Assembly (NCBI RefSeq): GCF_000314005.1
Contig: NZ_JH980292.1
Coordinates: 569,410-633,409 of the forward strand
Direction: 5' to 3'
DNA: 64,000 bases
Source: Spirulina subsalsa PCC 9445
GTDB lineage: Bacteria > Cyanobacteriota > Cyanobacteriia > Cyanobacteriales > Spirulinaceae
Position 1 is the first letter of the stretch; each line of letters starts with the position of its first letter. Below are positions 1 through 7,484 of the stretch, piece after piece. Below the pieces are notes generated by a model. It saw nothing but the letters and a program-made list of their open reading frames with translations. It was not told where the DNA came from and ran no database searches. The position numbers and the translations under genes were made by a program.

Positions 1-2035
1 TGAGAAAGTTCTTCTTGACTTCTTCATCTTCAAATTGAAGTAGCCTAGTGATGTCGTGCGATGAACCTATCCTTACATTTATTCGATTATTTTTATCATA
101 AATGTACAAAGACTTCTTATCAGCATCCTTACTCTTAAGGTGCTGATACTCAAGGTATGCTAAGGATGTATAAAGTTCTTCATTTTCCATTCTATCTCTA
201 TCATTACGGCTTTTGACAAGTTTGATATAAAACCATTCTCTATACTTATCAAGACTCTTTCTAATATTTTCAATAATGTCTCTATCCACCCAAGAATTCC
301 ACATCTCGAAAGAATTCTCTCTAATTGGATATGGCTTGTTATTGAGTCTCACAAAAAGATCAACGGGATTAAAATCTGGATTGAGGCTTTCTTGAATTTC
401 GACTACCAAAAGTTCAAAATCTAAAATCTTATCTTGTAAAGAAGGATCAAAATTTTTCAGATCGTTGTAGGTTTTGTTGTTTAAATCCTTGAGTATTTTT
501 AATCCCTTTAAACGAAAGCTTGAGTTTTTACTGCTACATTGATGACCACTCTCATCCATATACTTTTGACCTATAAAACCTAAAATTGTTAGTAGACGTT
601 GTTGTCCATCTATCACCTCTGAAACACCATCTTTACGCTTATAAATAAATATTGCTGGAAGGCTGATACCTAAAAGAATACTTTCAATAATTGAAGACGC
701 TTTAGATATATTAATTACTTCTGTTCTTTGGTAAGAAGGACGAACAAGAAACATATTGCGATTCATCCCTCTCGCGATATCATCTATTGAAGTTCGTGAT
801 GGTTCTGGCTTTGTTACTCTTAAAGATTCTAATTCACCGAGTTTAGTAATCGTATCATCTTTTTCACTTTTCCTGATGAGATTTAATTCATCCCTTGTCT
901 TCTTGTCACCCTCTACATAGGCACGAAGATTTATATCAAGTTCCTGCTCAAATAACTTTGCCATAAATGAGAAACGTTCTTGAACCAAACTATAGTAATG
1001 AGAATCAATAAACTTATCATGATTATCTGAAATTGCACGACCTAAACGTTCAATAAAGTTGGGTGTATCCACTTGAGATAGATCTATTTGTTCCGCATCT
1101 AATACCTGAAGTCCCCATAACAAACATTCAAAAGCTGGTCGTTTTACACTTAAACTTTTTTCTGTAAATACCTGCTTCATCCGATGGACTAGACGAACTT
1201 TTTCTACAAATCTATTACATAAATCCTTTACATCTTCTACCTCGTTTGCCATATGTTCATACAATTTATCTAGCGTTTCAGTTCTATTGTTTCCCCATGA
1301 GTAATATCTAATAGGAAACTTGTGAAGAACTAAATACCTACGAATAAACTGTAGGATTCTTCCACTATCAGAAACTCTTTCACTCTCCTTCGGCAAGAAA
1401 AGGTCAGTAACCATATTGCAGAATTCAGAATCTTTTTTTACAAACTTCTTAAAATGTTGAAAAACTGAATCTGCATCATATAGAGCATTATCTATTTCTG
1501 GCTTCTTTAAAGGGGTTATACCAGAATTATATCTACCAAATATTTCTTTTTTAACTTTATCTTCCAGACTTGGATTGAGTCTAGGTTCGTTAACTATTTC
1601 AAATTCTATAATTCTAATTTTGGCATCAAGAAATAAATCAATTATACTTTTTGTTTCAGAACTAGCTTGTAAAGATTGATAAGTTGCTTTAGCGATCTGC
1701 TTTAGGGCAGCCAGACCATTCCTTGTCAATGAAAATTCATTTTCTTTAAAACGCTTTATTGTCTCAAATCTTTGCCTTCCATCAATTACTTCAATACGAG
1801 AGCCGTTGTTAAAAAATATAAGAGGAGGTATCTCAGTACCCAATAAAATACTTTCAATAAAGTAAGTCGCTTTATGATCATCCCATACATAATTTCTCTG
1901 GTAATAAGGCTTGTAATCGATTTTATTTAAACTGCGTAAACTAAATAGTGAGTCTATAGATTTTGAATAGGTTTCAATTTTCAAGTGCGATGTGAAAATT
2001 GTTTCAAAGTCTTCTTGAGTCAAAAAACCACTCAT
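1..2035 (-). CDS. Protein with two DUF262 (GmrSD/ParB-like) domains, partial at the left edge
   Basis: The frame is open for 678 codons from ATG 2033-2035 to the window edge, so the C-terminus is missing. Two DUF262-like domains are visible. The N-terminal one has PYYQRNYVWDD, then SILLGTEIPPLIFF and IDGRQRFETI. A second, about 420 residues later, has RPSYQRTEV, SILLGISLPAIFIYK and IDGQQRLLTI. The QR...W and DGxQR motifs belong to the nucleotide-binding fold of DUF262, known from the GmrS half of the type IV enzyme GmrSD and from other defence proteins. Having two copies in one chain is less usual. A GGAG ribosome site lies just upstream. No HNH (DUF1524) domain is visible in the part shown. 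A restriction or phage-defence role is inferred from the family only. The frame was checked at both DGxQR motifs and is continuous. Confidence 0.8.
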   Translation of the reverse strand, partial: MSGFLTQEDFETIFTSHLKIETYSKSIDSLFSLRSLNKIDYKPYYQRNYVWDDHKATYFIESILLGTEIPPLIFFNNGSRIEVIDGRQRFETIKRFKENEFSLTRNGLAALKQIAKATYQSLQASSETKSIIDLFLDAKIRIIEFEIVNEPRLNPSLEDKVKKEIFGRYNSGITPLKKPEIDNALYDADSVFQHFKKFVKKDSEFCNMVTDLFLPKESERVSDSGRILQFIRRYLVLHKFPIRYYSWGNNRTETLDKLYEHMANEVEDVKDLCNRFVEKVRLVHRMKQVFTEKSLSVKRPAFECLLWGLQVLDAEQIDLSQVDTPNFIERLGRAISDNHDKFIDSHYYSLVQERFSFMAKLFEQELDINLRAYVEGDKKTRDELNLIRKSEKDDTITKLGELESLRVTKPEPSRTSIDDIARGMNRNMFLVRPSYQRTEVINISKASSIIESILLGISLPAIFIYKRKDGVSEVIDGQQRLLTILGFIGQKYMDESGHQCSSKNSSFRLKGLKILKDLNNKTYNDLKNFDPSLQDKILDFELLVVEIQESLNPDFNPVDLFVRLNNKPYPIRENSFEMWNSWVDRDIIENIRKSLDKYREWFYIKLVKSRNDRDRMENEELYTSLAYLEYQHLKSKDADKKSLYIYDKNNRINVRIGSSHDITRLLQFEDEEVKKNFL

Positions 2036-2087
2036 TATCAATTTTTCTCCTAAATTTTGTTGATATTATTTGATTCCTAACCTTGGA

Positions 2088-2117
2088 ATTATAGGATAGC
2101 AATACCCTAACTGTCAA
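2088..2117 (-). promoter_or_regulatory. Sigma-70 consensus promoter for the DUF262 gene
   Basis: On the minus strand a perfect -35 TTGACA (2112-2117) and a perfect -10 TATAAT (2088-2093) are separated by 18 bases. Transcription would start near 2081, giving a leader of about 45 bases before the ATG at 2035. The promoter lies inside a decayed plus-strand coding fragment, so it may have arisen within old coding DNA. Confidence 0.75.
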
Positions 2118-2560
2118 ACTCCCCCAACTCCTACAAACCCAACTCACCGAAACCAACCTCCACAAAACCCTGCAACTCCTCTGCATCGACGGCAGCCGCT
2201 TCAGCGACCCTAGCAACCCCGCCCTACAAATCTACACTAGCCTTAAAAAAGCTGGTTGTCCGGCCAGCCCCGACGGTAAACCCGATACCATTGCCAAACT
2301 CCAAGCCTACTGGCAAGCCTACTGGGAAGATGACCTCAGCGACCAGGCGATCGCCCTCATCCTCTACGAAGAACCCACCAATCCACCCCCCCCAAGGCTT
2401 TGATATGGCGGTCCTCAATCAACTCGCCCGCTTTAGCCATCCCCCCATTGCCCTAGTTGTCCCCGATCGCCTTGCTGAATGCCGATTACCGCAGTTCCTA
2501 GAAACCGACCCTAATTTAGTGACAACAATCCTTCAGTGGTTGCAAAATTTAGAAAGATAG
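2095..2560 (+). pseudogene. Frameshifted gene remnant of unknown family
   Basis: A plus-strand frame without a start reads protein-like sequence from about 2095 (LLQTQLTETNLHKTLQLLC, AKLQAYWQAYWEDDL) to a run of eight C near 2390. There it breaks, and the sense continues in another frame (FDMAVLNQLARF, IALVVPDRLAECRLPQFLE) to the stop at 2560. The last 35 residues resemble the repeated C-terminal fragment described at 2569 and elsewhere: PNLVTTILQWL here against PNLISAIETWL there. It therefore looks like a decayed member of the same family. The 5' end is missing. I do not recognise the family. Confidence 0.5.
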
Positions 2561-2568
2561 GGGGCATC

Positions 2569-2669
2569 CCTTCCTCACCTCAGAACCTCTAGAAGCGCCG
2601 TTAAAAGGCTTTCCCCCCAATTAACCGAATCTGATATCCGCCATTGAAACCTGGTTAGGTGAGATTTGA
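2569..2669 (+). repeat. TA-island repeat, copy A (C-terminal gene fragment)
   Basis: About 100 bp of the recurrent fragment whose sense translation ends APLKGFPPNQ, LISAIETWLGEI, stop. It sits directly between the 2095-2560 remnant and the antitoxin at 2727. Its terminal bases contribute the -35 of a candidate promoter. Confidence 0.8.
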
Positions 2670-2694
2670 GGATTGGCATTTTTTAGGTTAAAAT
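2666..2694 (+). promoter_or_regulatory. Candidate promoter of the antitoxin at 2727
   Basis: TTGAGG (2666-2671) and TAAAAT (2689-2694) are 17 bases apart, and the gene starts 32 bases further on. The -35 lies on the last bases of repeat copy A. This rests on sequence match only. Confidence 0.4.
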
Positions 2695-2726
2695 ATCGAT
2701 AGATTAATAGACAAAAAAAGTAAAAA

Positions 2727-2945
2727 ATGGTTAATTCTTTTGAATTTAAAGCGAAAATCAAACAAGGCATGATAGAAATTCCGCCGGAATATCAACAAAG
2801 TATTCAAGAAGGAAGGGACGTTAGAGTGATTGTGTTTTCAGAAGCCAAGCCCCAACCCAGATTAATGGATCAACTGGCAGAAAACCCCATTCCCGTTCAA
2901 GGGTGGGTCAAACCAACCCGAGATGAAATTCACGACAGAAAGTGA
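2727..2945 (+). CDS. Antitoxin of a VapBC-like module, orphaned
   Basis: 72 residues starting FEFKAKIKQGMIEIPPEYQ and ending KPTRDEIHDRK. This matches the small cyanobacterial antitoxins that begin with a short beta-rich DNA-binding segment and precede a PIN toxin. Its TGA overlaps the ATG of the next frame (TGATG), the usual coupling in such pairs. That next frame is only a stub of a PIN toxin, so the antitoxin has no intact local partner. The family call comes from pattern and context. Confidence 0.6.
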   Translation: MVNSFEFKAKIKQGMIEIPPEYQQSIQEGRDVRVIVFSEAKPQPRLMDQLAENPIPVQGWVKPTRDEIHDRK

Positions 2946-2990
2946 TGAGTGATAAAACCCTATTTATTGATTAAAATATTTGGCGATATC
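2945..2990 (+). pseudogene. PIN-domain toxin stub with stop at codon 10
   Basis: Starts at ATG 2945-2947, overlapping the antitoxin stop, and reads MSDKTLFID, stop (TAA 2972-2974), NIWRYR. MSDKTLFID-x-NIW is the first strand and catalytic Asp of a PIN ribonuclease. The sense fades after about 15 codons, where a TA pair on the other strand begins. The toxin is both interrupted and truncated. Confidence 0.65.
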
Positions 2991-3016
2991 GTTGTCAAGT
3001 TGATGAATTAACACTA

Positions 3017-3421
3017 TCATTGATAAATAGAAATCACCTTAATACTTCGAGTTCGACGAATTGACTTTTGAGGTTTTTCATTGGTTATGAATTCCGTTGC
3101 TCCAACCGAGACTGCTGCTGCAATATGTAAAGCATCCATAGCCCCTAGTCCAAATTGACTAGATTCTCGATAGGCTTGTTCAATGATAGTGTTGATATCG
3201 TTTGCCCAGTAAATGACGGCATCAAAAAAAGTTTCATAAAACTTTATCTCGCTACTTTGTTGATGATAAATGGCTTTTGGCAAAACCTCTAATTTCAAAA
3301 AAATACTAGAAGCAAATTCTCGCTGGTCATCTTCTAAGATTTGTAAAGAAAGTTCAGCCATTTCATTTTCAGCGCGAGCCGCATAAATTAACACTCCAGC
3401 ATCAACAAAAGTTCGGATCAT
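3017..3421 (-). CDS. PIN-domain toxin (VapC-like), apparently intact
   Basis: 134 residues, a normal VapC length. The first strand reads IRTFVDAGVLIYAA, which carries the first PIN acidic residue. A later segment reads GLGAMDALHIAAAVSVGA followed by FITNEKP, the conserved D...H-A region and the last acidic strand. VapC toxins are Mg-dependent ribonucleases that cut tRNA or rRNA. The gene lies two bases after the stop of the antitoxin at 3424-3660, so they form one bicistronic unit. No premature stop is present, unlike most toxins of this island. Confidence 0.75.
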   Translation of the reverse strand: MIRTFVDAGVLIYAARAENEMAELSLQILEDDQREFASSIFLKLEVLPKAIYHQQSSEIKFYETFFDAVIYWANDINTIIEQAYRESSQFGLGAMDALHIAAAVSVGATEFITNEKPQKSIRRTRSIKVISIYQ

Positions 3422-3423
3422 GA

Positions 3424-3660
3424 TTAGTCTGTATATCCTCCACGACGTTCCACTTTTTCTTGTTCTATTTCTTCTGGCGTTAACAAGGGGATGCCCGATT
3501 CTATAATTTCTTGGCGGATTTTTCTTAACTTTGCTCCAAGCGGGGAATTGGGTTTAGTCGGTTGGGGCGTTTGATGAAGAGAGTCAATAAAAGCGAGAAC
3601 TTGTTGCTGTTGTTCAGGGTCTAAACGCTGCCATTTTTCTAATAATTTTTGGGTAGTCAT
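3424..3660 (-). CDS. Antitoxin partner of the PIN toxin
   Basis: 78 residues. The N-terminus reads LLEKWQRLDPEQQQQVLAF, the helical DUF2281-like pattern common in cyanobacterial antitoxins. The charged C-terminus (TPEEIEQEKVERRGGYTD) is of the kind that wraps a PIN toxin. It is the first gene of the pair, two bases before the toxin. Autorepression is likely by family habit, though no operator was identified. Confidence 0.65.
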   Translation of the reverse strand: MTTQKLLEKWQRLDPEQQQQVLAFIDSLHQTPQPTKPNSPLGAKLRKIRQEIIESGIPLLTPEEIEQEKVERRGGYTD

Positions 3661-3715
3661 TTGGCTTGATTCCTGATTTTAGGCTCTGATTAATTGTAAT
3701 ATAGCCTGACTTGCG

Positions 3716-3956
3716 ATCGCCCCCTCAAAATCCTCAAACCTTGTAGCCTCCTCCCCCAGGGTGCCATCCTCCTCAGCAGCGAATTTCCACCCCGACCCAA
3801 GCCACCCCAGAACTCATCGCCTGTTGCCAAAAACTGACCGGGGTAATTGCTGTAGCCTTTCTCACCGATGACCCCCTAGAAGCGCCGTTAAAAGGCTTTC
3901 CCCCCAATCAACCGAATCTGATATCCGCCATTGAAACCTGGTTAGGGGAGATTTAA
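3716..3956 (+). repeat. TA-island repeat, copy B (240 bp)
   Basis: A longer copy of the recurrent fragment. Its sense reading is AILLSSE, TPTQATPELIACCQKLTG, VIAVAFLTDDPLEAPLKGF, ISAIETWLGEI, stop, with one frameshift near 3784. Most differences from copies E and F are synonymous. It fills the gap between the TA pair at 3017-3660 and the gene at 4046. It is followed by about 85 bp that reappear after copy F. Confidence 0.85.
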
Positions 3957-4045
3957 GCAGCCACCAAGAAACCCGGTTTCCGAACCCTCACCCCAAGTTC
4001 TCAAATTCGCTAAAATATTAGCAAACCCTAGCCTTCAGCTAAAAC

Positions 4046-4360
4046 ATGGAATCAATTGTTAAATTTATTGTTTCTACTCCCCTAGGGTTCACAGTCCGCA
4101 CTACCGAAAGCTACTGGCAAACTTTGCTAATCAAACATCCAGATATTACCCATTATGAAACTGAAATTCAGCAAACCCTTAATCAACCCGATGCCATTTA
4201 CCAAAGTCAGCGCGATATTGATGTCTTGCTATTTTATCGCACTCTCAAAGCCAAAAGGTGGCTGGTTGCTATTGCGCGGCGTTTAAATGGAGAGGGTTAC
4301 TTGATTACAGCTTACCAAACTGATGCAATTAAAACCGGATCAAAGTTATGGCCCAAATAA
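4046..4360 (+). CDS. DUF4258-like toxin candidate
   Basis: 104 residues, with segments YWQTLLIKHPDI, EIQQTLNQPDAIYQS and WLVAIARRLNGEGYLITAY. This is the compact fold pattern of small RNase-like DUF4258/BrnT-type proteins that pair with DUF2283 proteins in cyanobacteria. It overlaps the next gene by 13 bases. The toxin role is inferred from size, overlap and neighbour. The upstream leader (3957-4045) resembles the leader of the gene at 8135. Confidence 0.55.
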   Translation: MESIVKFIVSTPLGFTVRTTESYWQTLLIKHPDITHYETEIQQTLNQPDAIYQSQRDIDVLLFYRTLKAKRWLVAIARRLNGEGYLITAYQTDAIKTGSKLWPK

Positions 4361-4578
4361 AAGTCTTTTACGAACCCGAAACCGAACTCTTAACTATTTT
4401 TTGGCAATCTCCCCGCCCTAACCAAATTGCTACGGAACTTGGGAACGATATTATCCTTTTCAAAGATGGAGATACCAATGAACCCATTGGCATCGAAGTG
4501 TTATCCTATCGCCCTGGAGACGATCGCATTAGTGGCATCTCCCTGGAACTCGGTCAACAAACCCTGATTAAAACCTGA
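4348..4578 (+). CDS. DUF2283 family protein, likely antitoxin
   Basis: 76 residues. IKVFYEPETELLTIFW at the start and EPIGIEVLSYRPGD near the end match the DUF2283 pattern (Y-D-x-E-x-D-x-L, then G-I-E-I). Members commonly lie beside DUF4258-like proteins. The start codon lies inside the upstream gene, so translation is probably coupled. Antitoxin function is inferred. Confidence 0.65.
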   Translation: MAQIKVFYEPETELLTIFWQSPRPNQIATELGNDIILFKDGDTNEPIGIEVLSYRPGDDRISGISLELGQQTLIKT

Positions 4579-4611
4579 AAAAATCCACTGAACTCAAATC
4601 TAAGCGAAAAT

Positions 4612-4709
4612 TACCTTCCTCACCGAGGAACCCCTAGAAGCGCCGTTAAAAGGCTTTCCCCCCAATCAACCGAATCTGATATCTGCTATTGAAACCGGGT
4701 TAGGGGATA
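4612..4709 (+). repeat. TA-island repeat, copy C
   Basis: A copy of about 98 bp: FLTEEPLEAPLKGFPPNQ, LISAIETGLGD, degenerate at its end. It lies between the DUF2283 gene and the next antitoxin. Confidence 0.8.
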
Positions 4710-4798
4710 GTGTACATGGGGTTCTCCCTGAAACTTGGCATAAAATTAGAATTGACCTTGAAACCTGATTTAGCTGTGTGAGAGCAGACTGAACTGTT

Positions 4799-5014
4799 AT
4801 GAATACCCTAGCTCAAGAAATTCTCAAAAACTTTGATGAGTTGCCGAAGACAGAACAACAGGCGATTCTCCTACGGAGACGCTTCGCGATCGCAGCAGAA
4901 ATACTCAAGCGTGTTATCAATTTTGACTTTACCCCTTTGACCAATGAGGATTTAGTCCTCAATGCAGAAGCACTATTTTTAGCCTTAGATGAGCAAGAAG
5001 CAGATTATCAGTAG
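4799..5014 (+). CDS. MazE-like antitoxin with an 8-residue palindrome insertion
   Basis: 71 residues. The ends look ordinary for a small cyanobacterial antitoxin: LAQEILKNFDELPKTEQQ, then AEILKRVINFDFTPLTNED and LALDEQEADY. Between them sit residues LLRRRFAI, encoded by a 24-bp GC-rich palindromic insert near 4867-4891. Removing it restores a smooth QAIAAE and a GCGATCGC site. The next frame, a MazF-type toxin, starts inside this gene at 4989. Whether the insertion harms folding cannot be told from sequence. Confidence 0.6.
   Translation: MNTLAQEILKNFDELPKTEQQAILLRRRFAIAAEILKRVINFDFTPLTNEDLVLNAEALFLALDEQEADYQ
4867..4891 (+). repeat. Short palindromic insertion inside antitoxin
   Basis: TCTCCTACGGAGACGCTTCGCGAT-type sequence, 24 bp and a multiple of three, placed inside what would otherwise be GCGATCGC. 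Related GC-rich palindromes occur at 11886, 18709, 34667 and 48115. Confidence 0.55.
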
Positions 5015-5143
5015 TCCTAACCGGGGAGAAGTTTGGATAGTTGATTTAAGTTTCACCGCCAAAGTTAGGCAATTTTTGTTCTTTTATCTGTTAGTTCAAA
5101 TGAGTTAAAGGAGATTTACGAAGCCCTGTTTAGGAACACTTAA
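4989..5143 (+). pseudogene. mazF: MazF/PemK toxin with internal deletion and frameshift
   Basis: ATG 4989-4991 overlaps the antitoxin. The reading SPNRGEVWIVDLSFTAKVR is the classic MazF N-terminus (RGEVWxVDLxxTAKVRP). It then runs into QFLFFYLL and a stop at 5106-5108. In another frame the following bases read SNELKEIYEALFRNT, stop, like a MazF C-terminus. The middle two thirds of the roughly 110-residue toxin is missing and the frame is lost. It cannot make an active endoribonuclease. Confidence 0.7.
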
Positions 5144-5406
5144 TACACCTCATTATGGCTGCCTATATCAACAAATACCGCTTTTTCATCTTCGGTAAAA
5201 TAAAACACTACCCTCTCATCATACTCTACACTAAAGCTCCATAAGTCTTTTAACTTCCCCGATAGTTTATGGGTCTTTAAACTCGGTTCAAATGGATCTA
5301 TAATAAACAGCTCTAATTTTTTCCAAAACTTGGCCTCCAAATCTGCATTACCTTTAATCTTCTTTTTAAAAGAGCGTTTAAAGGCAGAACTAAAACTAAC
5401 TTACAT
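5140..5406 (-). pseudogene. RelE/YafQ-type toxin with stop at codon 2
   Basis: From ATG 5404-5406 the minus strand reads M, stop (TAA), VSFSSAFKRSFKKKIKGN and on to YDERVVFYFTEDEKAVFVD, IGSHNEVY, stop. Total length would be 88 residues, normal for a RelE/ParE mRNA interferase, and the C-terminal ERVVF...IGSHNEVY pattern fits. A single base (AAA to TAA) explains the stop. Without it the start would sit six bases after the antitoxin stop. An internal ATG at 5340 could only give a 66-residue N-terminally truncated product. Confidence 0.7.
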
Positions 5407-5411
5407 AATTA

Positions 5412-5615
5412 TTATTCAAGTAATTCTTTTAATCGGTTAATTTGACTAGAAAATATAAGTTCTTCTTGCTTCTCTTCCTGCTTGGCTAATTGAAAATTTT
5501 CATAAATTTGATCACGAGACTCTTCACGAAGATATTGTTGTAATAACAGAGAAATTTCTCTTTTTTCATCTGTGGAAAGACTTTTTATGACATCAACTAC
5601 ATCATTAAATTTCAT
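5412..5615 (-). CDS. Antitoxin of the RelE-like pair
   Basis: 67 residues. It begins NDVVDVIKSLSTDEKREIS, followed by LLLQQYLREESRDQIYENF. This is the helical pattern of small cyanobacterial antitoxins that precede RelE-like toxins. The frame is intact although its partner carries a codon-2 stop. The gene order (antitoxin first, six-base gap) supports the pairing. Confidence 0.65.
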   Translation of the reverse strand: MKFNDVVDVIKSLSTDEKREISLLLQQYLREESRDQIYENFQLAKQEEKQEELIFSSQINRLKELLE

Positions 5616-5677
5616 TATTAACTAAGCCTTATGATGCTGAACTGCCTTTAATAATATCCCATTTTGCCATAAACTAA

Positions 5678-5752
5678 CCGACACCCCCCAAAAAGCCCCC
5701 TTAGAAAGCTGTCCCCCGAATCAACCAGTCTAATCCCTGCCATTCACTACAA
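5678..5752 (+). repeat. TA-island repeat, weak degenerate copy
   Basis: AAAAGCCCCCTTAGAAAGCT..CCCCGAATCAACC..CTGCCATTCACTAC resembles the end of the other copies (LKGFPPNQ..ISAIET) but is badly decayed. It lies immediately before copy D. Confidence 0.45.
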
Positions 5753-5764
5753 CTCACCACTGAG

Positions 5765-6006
5765 TGCGATCGCCCCCTCAAAATCCTCAAATCTTGTAGC
5801 CTCCTCCCCCACGGTGCCATCCTCTTCGGTAGCGAAACGGTTTCCACCCCGACCCAACCCACCCCAGAACTTATTGCCTTTTCAATGACCGGGGTAATTG
5901 CCGTTGCCCTTCCTCACATCAGAACCCCTAGAAGCGCCGTTAAAAGGCTTTCCCCCAAGCAAGGGAATCTGATATCGACGATTGAAACCGGGTTAGGGGA
6001 GATTAA
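5765..6006 (+). repeat. TA-island repeat, copy D (240 bp)
   Basis: Starts with the same CGATCGCCCCCTCAAAATCC motif as copy B and ends LISTIETGLGEI-like. A few bases of the NPELIAFCQK region are lost (TATTGCCTTTTCAATGACC). Its last bases abut the stop of the DUF5615 gene at 6003. Confidence 0.85.
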
Positions 6007-6344
6007 GGAGTATTTGTAATTTCTACAATCATTTCTCCTTGCGACAATTGCTCTAACGCATTCGGTAAAGTCGCTATTAATAATTGTCGCAAGTTGCGGT
6101 TCGTGACATTGCCACAAGTTAGCCACAAAATTTGAGGAGGTGTTCCTAAACGACATACCAAGTCGATGAAATCACTGTCTTTCGTAATAATTACCACATT
6201 TTCAGCCCGTGCTGCCGCAAAAATCTCGATATCTTGAGCATCCCGTAAGCCTAAATCTCGCAATGCTCTGGCTTCTAAACCAAAGGTTTCTGTCAGCCAA
6301 CTTGCCAATGTAGGGGGAAGTTGAGCATCAACCCAAATTTTCAT
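6003..6344 (-). CDS. DUF5615 (PIN-like) toxin
   Basis: 113 residues beginning MKIWVDAQLPPTLASWL, with RDAQDIEIFAAARAENVVI and ITKDSDFIDLVCRLGTPP. These are the conserved DAQLP, D-x-I/D-A-x-A and TKDxDF segments of DUF5615, a PIN-like family paired with DUF433. The start overlaps the antitoxin stop by four bases (ATGA). No interruption is seen. Nuclease toxin activity is inferred from the family. The first eight codons recur, reverse-oriented, at about 9152-9176. Confidence 0.8.
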   Translation of the reverse strand: MKIWVDAQLPPTLASWLTETFGLEARALRDLGLRDAQDIEIFAAARAENVVIITKDSDFIDLVCRLGTPPQILWLTCGNVTNRNLRQLLIATLPNALEQLSQGEMIVEITNTP

Positions 6345-6574
6345 GCGGTTAGTCTAGGAAAATCAGTACGTCTTGCTGCAAAGACTAAACAGGCTTGAAT
6401 ATCTGCTAGTTCTAAATCTGGAAAATCTTCTAAGATTTCAGAAATGCTAACATTTTCAGCTAACATTTCTAAAATATCGGTGACTCGAATTCGCATCCCG
6501 CGAATACAGGGACGACCCCCACATTGACCGGGATTTTGCGTAATTCGGCTCATTAATTCAGGAGTTGAAGTCAT
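6341..6574 (-). CDS. DUF433 antitoxin
   Basis: 77 residues from the ATG at 6572-6574. A longer reading to 6607 adds MRHNHTFSLKH, which has no family look, so the shorter start is preferred. The sequence ITQNPGQCGGRPCIRGMRI, then VTDILEMLAENVSISEIL and DFPDLELADIQACL, is a textbook DUF433 domain with a helix-turn-helix. These proteins precede DUF5615 toxins and probably repress their own promoter. The gene overlaps its partner by four bases. Confidence 0.85.
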   Translation of the reverse strand: MTSTPELMSRITQNPGQCGGRPCIRGMRIRVTDILEMLAENVSISEILEDFPDLELADIQACLVFAARRTDFPRLTA

Positions 6575-6756
6575 ATGTTTAAGGCTGAATGTGTGATTAT
6601 GCCTCATAAATTATAGCCGATCGCGCTCCTCAATTCTTTCTCCGAATAAGCGCTCACCTTTAAATCCCTGCAACACCTGCCCCTGTATTGCTTCAACGCC
6701 TACATCCTCGCTAACCAAACCCGCAAATAGGAAATCGCTCTCACCTTCAGCAAACT

Positions 6757-7058
6757 GATTTGGGATATCACTTGTCCCGAAGAAAGACCCCCCCGGCATC
6801 CCTGCTGAACTGCGCCGCCCCCTCAAAATCCTCAAACCCTGTAGCCTCCTCCCCCAGGGTGCCATCCTCTTCGGTAGCGAAACGGTTTCCACCCCGACCC
6901 AAGCCACCCCAGAACTCATTGCCTTTTGCCAAAAACTGACGGGGGTAATCGCCGTAGCCTTCCTCACCGAGGAACCCCTAGAAGCCCCCTTAAAAGGCTT
7001 GCCCCCCAATCAACCGAATCTGATATCCGCCATTGAAACCTAGTTAGAGGAGATTTAA
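6757..7058 (+). repeat. TA-island repeat, copy E (longest, about 300 bp)
   Basis: Begins near LIWDITCPEE and, after frame jumps, reads LRRPLKILKP, GAILFGSETVSTPTQATPE, LIAFCQKLTGVIAVAFLTEE, stop after WLGEI-equivalent. Sense-like sequence continues upstream to about 6640 (FNAYILANQTRK), so this copy keeps more of the ancestral gene. Lies between the DUF433/DUF5615 pair and a VapBC pair. Confidence 0.85.
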
Positions 7059-7076
7059 TTAGAGGAGACTTGAGAA

Positions 7077-7484
7077 TTAATTATTGTCAGGTCGAAAGCG
7101 TAACCTATTAAGGCTTGTCACCGTTGCAATTGTCTCAAAATCACGGTCATTATGAATTAAGATCAACTGATGTGCGATCGCCAGTTGAGCAATGCAACAA
7201 TCAATATTACTTCTAACCGTTCATCCCTGTCGTTGTAAATCGTAATAAATTCGGGCAGCCGCCACCCAAGTATTAGGAGTGGGTTCGATATAGTCTTGGT
7301 CTTGCAGATAGGTTTCTAATAACCTCCACTCCCGCTCATCTCGGCAACCTTGCAACAGTTCCATTTGAGTAAATCGGCTCAAAAAAATGGGTTGCTCCTT
7401 AATAATTTCTGATAAAGATTGACCAACTGTACCCGTCTTGTCTCGGAAAACAGCAATCCAAACGGATGTATCAATCAAAAACAT
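7077..7484 (-). pseudogene. vapC: VapC PIN toxin interrupted by an in-frame TGA
   Basis: From ATG 7484 the frame reads MFLIDTSVWIAVFRD, FTQMELLQGCRDEREWRLL, ARIYYDLQRQG and then TGA (7221-7223). The same frame continues NIDCCIAQLAIAHQL, LIHNDRDFETIA and ends at TAA 7077-7079, giving 135 residues in all, the normal VapC size. The lost part holds the D-C-x-I-A and NDRDF active-site elements. A single base change (for example AGA or GGA to TGA) explains it. The truncated 87-residue product should be inactive. Confidence 0.75.

Noticed and set aside
2004-2216. 70-residue minus-strand frame over the DUF262 start
   Set aside because: It lies out of frame with the DUF262 protein and covers its promoter; no support as a separate gene.
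6611-7009. 132-residue minus-strand frame across repeat copy E
   Set aside because: It is antisense to a clear protein-like plus-strand reading (repeat fragment) and has low-complexity Arg/Gly-rich sequence. Counted as a shadow.
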